Source: Lepisosteus oculatus (lineage: Eukaryota > Chordata > Actinopteri > Semionotiformes > Lepisosteidae). Taken from it: DNA of 64,000 bases. Where the stretch lies: NCBI RefSeq assembly GCF_040954835.1, contig NC_090697.1, positions 43,708,788-43,772,787 of the forward strand, in the 5' to 3' direction. Shown here piece by piece: positions 58,670 to 64,000 of this stretch; within the stretch, counting starts at the first letter, position 1; every line of letters starts with the position of its first letter. The notes beneath the pieces are model-generated. The model was not told where the DNA came from. It saw only the letters and a list, made by a program, of their open reading frames with translations, and searched no databases. Both the position numbers and the translations under genes were made by a program.

Positions 58670-61600
58670 TCCTTTTTGCTCTTCTGAGAAAAAATTTTAT
58701 AGTAGGATTTTCTGGCACTTTTAGTCTGCTTTGTAAAATGTTCTCGGTGGATGCACCAATGGTAATTTGATGGCTTCAGTGTTTCTTTTATACAGTATGC
58801 TATTTTCTGTTAGCAGGAAGGGGAAATCCTAATTAACAGTCCCATCTGAAGAAGGTAAGGAGGTAGTGGATACAAATTGTGGGGAACTGTCAGCTTTTTT
58901 ATATTGAAAAAAGTTCTTTTTGGCAATTTCAATTTTTTTAAACTGAAAGCAGCGGAGCAGTGATTTGCTGAAAATCACTTTCTCATTACCATACATTTAG
59001 AATGGAAGGCAACAAATTCTCAGACACAATGGCTCTTGACAATGTCAAAAGTACACACAGCATAGTGTTTTCAAAAGCTGGAAGGTTGAAGGAGTAGGTG
59101 AATCTATTTAAAATAAGTGGCAAGCATTCTGTGTAATGATATTTTAAAATTCTTATTATGGTTATATTTATCAGACCAGTACTTTCTGGTTTGTCTTGAC
59201 AATGTCTCAGACCTGTCTGTGTTACTGCCTGCATACATACTGGAATTTATAGAAAATAGTGTTTATAAACTATAGTTCATTAAACCCACAATTTAAGGGA
59301 TCTGGGAAAATAAATATGAGCCAACTATATATCAAAACATTTAACTAATATTTTAATGTTGCTCCTCATCCTTTGCTCCCATTCAAAATACATCAAATCA
59401 TTAAATTTGTCTAAAATGTACTGGCATCATTTAACCAGATGATTATATAAATACTGATCACTGTGGCTGCCTCAAAATGATAACTTCTAACTTCTTTAAT
59501 ATTGCCAGATTTTTTATGTCCTATGACTGTCTGTTAACCTGAAATGTACTGATATTATGAGACTTTTTCTCTGTATAGTCCCTGACAGATTGTGGCTACA
59601 GGCAACATAAGCAATGAGAAATGAGTTTGCAAGTCTCTGATTGTTCCTTCAGTTACTGACAGTGAATGACATTGAATTCAGGAACCCCGCTACCCCACTA
59701 CACTGTCAAACCTGATACCATTCTTGAGTGAGATCAATTAGCAACTTAAAACAAAATGGGATAGATGGGCAAGTTTGGCCCCCTCCCACCTTCAAAACCT
59801 ATTGGAAGGACAGTTTTTATGTAAATGCAGTGAATTTTTAACAAACAGCAGCAATATAGAGGACACATGTTAAAGTTTAAAGACTATTTTATATTGAAAT
59901 ATTCTGTACACATTGAAGTATTGTAATGGATATTGAGCCCTGAAAAAATAAAAGCAGGAAGTAACCTGTAAATAAAGAATTGTGGTCTGTAAATAATACC
60001 AGAGTAGATGGAAATCTGTATGTGTGCGTTAGAGAAGGGATGGTTCAGTTGTAGGAGCTACTGTTGTCATATTGGAGGAGGTCCGTACCCTCTCTTCACT
60101 ACTCCACAGTCCCCAGAGAGGAATGAATGAATGAATGCAAAACATTTGGATGGGTTGTAGACATTCAGGGGAATGCAGGTGTGCAAGATGCATGTTTTAC
60201 ATGACTGCTGTTCCACTATTCTGTAGTGCTCATGCTCCTTGATCCCACACAGAAACTATTAGTTTAAATACAGTATAAACATCAAAAAGAAACAACCCTT
60301 TTTATATGAGTAGGAATCAAATCAGGATAATTTGGTCTGAAGGTGGATGTGGTCTCTGTAGACATAAAAGTATCTTGAAATGCAGGCAGCAGACATTTTT
60401 ACAGAGTAACGTACAGTAGCTGCTGGGGAGTTCAGTTAGTTGCCCTTCAAACAGCAGGGGATCCTGTTTTGTGGAGATATTAAGAGGGGTCATCAAAAGA
60501 GAGAAATTTATAAGGGATTATACAATTCTCAACTCCCTAGAATCCACAATGACAAAGAAAAGCTCTTTGGCTTTGTCTGTTTGGCAGAGTGCAGTGCTCC
60601 CTTGCTGCAGTTAGTGATCTCTGGGGGCTGAGTGGGATTGCCTTTTCAAGGAGATGAAACATCCCCGGAAAAAGATATCAATGAATGCTACAACTGGCAT
60701 GAGAGAGAACAGTTGGAGGTCAGGCCAGTTTCCCGACTTGCAATGGGGTATGACAGGGGCAGCAGCGGAGCTCCAGGCGGGAGAGATCCAGCAGGAGATG
60801 ATGGCAGGCACCACCACTGGCAATGCAAAAGGGCATCTGGGGAGAAAGGATTAGAAAATTATCAATATCCCAGAATCCCCAGTTGCTGATACAAAATTAG
60901 CCCTTTGGCTTTTTTGTTATTGCTGTGGCAGGTTCTGTTCCTTTCTATCTCTGTTTTGAGTAATTTCATTGCAGGAGTTCTACACGGGCATGCATTCTCT
61001 GAAGCAAACATTTAGAAGAAAACACACAAAATGTTCTCATATTAAAATAATAACCTTTAGTACCATATTAATTTAAAGGAAATGCACTACACCTAAATTA
61101 TTTAAACTTGAAGAGTCTTGTATGAGAACAATATTTATTATTTTTAACAATGTATTATCATTTCTATGAGGTGATACTATCAGCACAAAACTGGCATTAA
61201 ATATTTAGTAGAAAATGTTATTGTCTATATTGCTGTCAATGTAAATCAAAGTGACTCTCATTCCATGCTTTGGTACTTGGTATTAAGTGATGGACAAAGG
61301 AAAGTGACATGCATTAATAATTGTGTTCTAGAAATATATAAGATATACAATGCAGAATATGAGGTTAGACCATGGAGCTGTGTCAGCACATGAACTGCAA
61401 AGAAACTATTATAAGATATACTGTAGAATTATTAATTGCACCATTGGGTTACATTACTCTTCATAATTTCTGTATGCAAGACACAGATTTAATTTAGAGC
61501 TTCTAAAAGAATTATACCGTTTATGGTAAAATACAGACAATGAAAACTGTACAGATTAATGTAAAAAAATAGTATCAGCCCTGCTCACAGGCTTAGTACT

Positions 61601-61980
61601 ACTGCAGTAAGAAGGGTTTTAGCCTCTACAGCCAGTAGATTGACAATCCTCCCTCTAGTACCATATTCTTGGGACTTTTTTAATCTTTTTTATTTTTGTC
61701 TTAGAATGTTTGGATGGGTGGGTGGTGAGGGGGTCGTTTCTAGCTTACCCATCACCAGTTTCCACCTGCTCCATGGCGTTTCACATGCTTCTGTTTTTTC
61801 TGACAGGGAAGTTGCACCACAGGGACTTGAGGCATTTAGTATCTCACTGTTTAAATATATTATTGGTTCTTTGATGGGGAGGCTTGGTTCAGAGTTAACG
61901 AGGATGAACCAGCCTACTTTGTGAGTTGTGTGTGCACAGGAGGGGAACTATTGAGTCTCCACACTGCATAGCTGGTCAGG
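58670..61980. other. Gene-free stretch
   Basis: No gene recognised. A (GAAT)n run is at 60120-60136. 60600-60890 is GC-richer with overlapping open frames on both strands (78-85 codons) but no family match. Confidence 0.45.
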
Positions 61981-61986
61981 CACAGT

Positions 61987-62314
61987 TGTTACGGACGTCC
62001 AAAGGGACTAACCGTGGGGAGCAGGAGAGCAGAAAAAGACCCATATGCGTAGCGGCGAGACGGGAAAAAGGCCCGGGCTCATTAGTGCAAAAAGTTCAGG
62101 AATGCCGTATAGAAACCTATGCCCTCAGGGAGCGGACGTGGGGCGCCCTGGTGCTAGGTGGGTCTCAGGACATCCGAATGTCAATGCTGAGCCAGGACAG
62201 AGTGCAAGACCCGGAAATATATAGCCCAAGGAAGAGAGGGACAGGAAGGACAGCAAACCGGAAACTAGGGACAGGACAGAGAAGGAGCGCCCTCTGGCTG
62301 CAGAGGGCGTGACA
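61987..62314 (+). mobile_element. Solo LTR, 328 bp, with 5-bp target duplication
   Basis: Begins TGTTACGGACGTCC and ends GAGGGCGTGACA (TG...CA), flanked by ACAGT at 61982-61986 and 62315-62319. Strongly GC-rich against an AT-rich background. AAATATATAG near 62215 could be its TATA element. No internal retroelement sequence adjoins it, so recombination between two LTRs probably left this copy. Gypsy-type is likely but unproven; orientation is inferred only from the TATA-like site. Confidence 0.75.
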
Positions 62315-62319
62315 ACAGT

Positions 62320-63630
62320 GTTGTCCAACTGTTTCCAAGGAGTCCCAGCTTGCTCCTTGAAGACAGACTATCCGCTAGGCTTGTTGGCTCCAGGACTGTG
62401 TTTGCCCCCATATATTGTGGTAAGAGGATGGATGTGCACTGCATATGCACCCTGGATATGCTCTACTGTGCCACAGTGCCTCCTGATATAGGAATGGAAT
62501 CTCCTCTTGTCACTTTGTATTTGTTTCTATCTGCAGCATCAATACTTTTAAGAGCTTTGTTGACAATGATCATTGGACTTGTCTTGTCTGGTGTTCAAGT
62601 AAGGTCTGTAGCAAGACAAGAGGTGGTTCATTTTGCACCTTCTTGTTCAATTGCTATATGCTATTTTATTATCATTGTTGAATGAAGAGATATACATTAA
62701 CCTCACAACATCTGTCTCTCACATATGCCCTAGCAATAATGCCAAATGCCTTTGTCAAGTAGCTAAATAAAATTTCAGTTAACTTTTTTGTTGTTATTCA
62801 CCATTTTGTTTTCCTTGAAGTCAGGCAGCTGTTGTTGTCAATTGTGTCTTCCGCACTTGATACCGATTTGCTCCCTTGTCATATGACCTTCTGTAGCTTT
62901 CTTATAATTTAATTCCTTCACTCCTCCATCACATGATCTTCTACATCGTTTATAGCTTACCCTTTCCTGCCATATATCCTAAAGATGATGAGCATAGCAG
63001 GCTGGGTGTACTAGCTTTACTGTGGCAGTCAAGCTCCAGCACAGAATGAAATCTGTTTATGTCCATCCTGTGATTTTGTCAGTAACTAATATCTGTTCAT
63101 GATAATAAGGATGTCTGTTCCACAGTCAGAAAAATTAACTTTTAATTGGCATTGCAGTGTTAAGTTATGGTCACTACAATAAACTGACTGTGCAGGAATA
63201 GTTAAAATAACAGATAATAGTAGACACAAGTCATTAAATTGAATGTTTTTCCTACAGAGTGTTTTTGTCCAGTTCATAGTTCCGAAGTGACATCAACAAC
63301 AAATCATGAGAATCTGAATTAAATTGCAACTGTTTTTACACAAAGCATTTTACATATTTTCTGCACTTATAATAGAATAAATGTTTAAATCTGTACTGTA
63401 GGTACTATACATGATATTGTTATGTGCCTACTGTCTACCCACATCAATAAGTATACAAGGATTTCTACAGGTACTGTAGTGTTCCACCCTTTGACCTTCG
63501 TCCTGTTACATTAGCCTGGTTTACTTCTTCCTCTTTCCCCCTGTACAAAATGGGGTTAGGTTTCCTTGTTCTCACTCTAATTTTGCGTGCTTCCAGTAAA
63601 TTTGAAAGCAATAAATCTCAGCCCGAGCCC
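62320..63630. other. Gene-free stretch
   Basis: Open frames at 62309-62685 overlap the LTR edge and have no family features. Nothing else recognised. Confidence 0.45.
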
Positions 63631-63635
63631 AGTAC

Positions 63636-63938
63636 AATCTGGACTTGGGGTGCTATCTGTGTCTAGTTTATATATAATCTCCATGCTTGTGTGGGTTTGC
63701 TCTTGGTGCTCTGGTTTCCTGCCACAGTCCAAAGACGTGGGTGTAAGTTAATTGTTTTCTGGGAATATTGTCCTTAATGTGAGTATGTGTGTTTTTTTGT
63801 CTGTGTATGCCCTGAATGTTGTCCCTTCCTGGCTATATCCTGCTTTTTGCCCTTTGCTTGTCAGAATAGACTCTGGCTTTCCTGCAATCCTCTATCGGAT
63901 AAAGCAGTTAGAAAATGGATGGATGAATGGCTTTTAAT
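63636..63938 (+). repeat. SINE, head-truncated
   Basis: GGGGTGCTATCTGTGTCTAG, GTTTCCTGCCACAGTCCAAA, CGGATAAAGCAGTTAGAAAA and the GGATGGATGAATGG tail. Main family, lacking the tRNA-like head. Confidence 0.85.
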
Positions 63939-64000
63939 GGATAGTCATTAGTCATTCCACTGATATAAATTAATTCCATAATTACTGAAAGTGCACTTGT

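Noticed and set aside
60611..60889. Overlapping frames on both strands of 66-85 codons
   Set aside because: No family match, both strands open together, and no splice sites that would join a gene.
61926..62328. 128-codon plus-strand frame in GC-rich DNA
   Set aside because: It runs across the solo LTR; GC-rich sequence has fewer stops. No protein similarity recognised.

Overview
The window is AT-rich vertebrate nuclear DNA, most probably from a ray-finned fish. Two spliced genes with GT-AG introns sit among many degraded transposons typical of fish: a tRNA-headed SINE family ending in GGATGGATGG-type tails, Tc1-like DNA transposons, a CR1/L2-type LINE, a ZBED/hAT relic and LTR relics. I cannot name the species. 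Nothing suggests a prokaryote, an organelle or a CRISPR system.

Both genes are on the minus strand and both can be reconstructed completely with consistent reading phase. The first is a mitochondrial amidoxime reducing component gene (mtarc1): seven coding exons between 34529 and 16225, 332 residues. The second is slc35f6, a drug/metabolite-superfamily membrane transporter: six coding exons between 48011 and 40117, 373 residues. They lie head to tail, about 5.6 kb apart. In human the two genes are on different chromosomes, so the adjacency is worth checking. No functional link between them is implied.

Layout: 1-16.2 kb is gene-free, with SINEs, two Tc1-type relics and a LINE-like relic. 16.2-34.5 kb is mtarc1; its introns hold a Tc1-like element, a ZBED-type hAT relic, SINEs and one short unrecognised reading frame with a splice-like acceptor and one membrane helix. 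34.5-40.1 kb is intergenic, with a Gypsy-like integrase relic and a 36-bp tandem duplication. 40.1-48.0 kb is slc35f6; its introns hold an antisense LINE reverse transcriptase relic and a nested SINE. 48.0-64.0 kb is gene-free. It contains a duplicated segment in which one copy carries a TA-flanked MITE and the other keeps the empty site, a long fold-back palindrome, and a solo LTR with a perfect 5-bp target duplication.

I found no convincing new biological system. The best observations are the MITE with its paralogous empty site, the solo LTR, the gene adjacency and the possible small exon near 23.2-23.4 kb.
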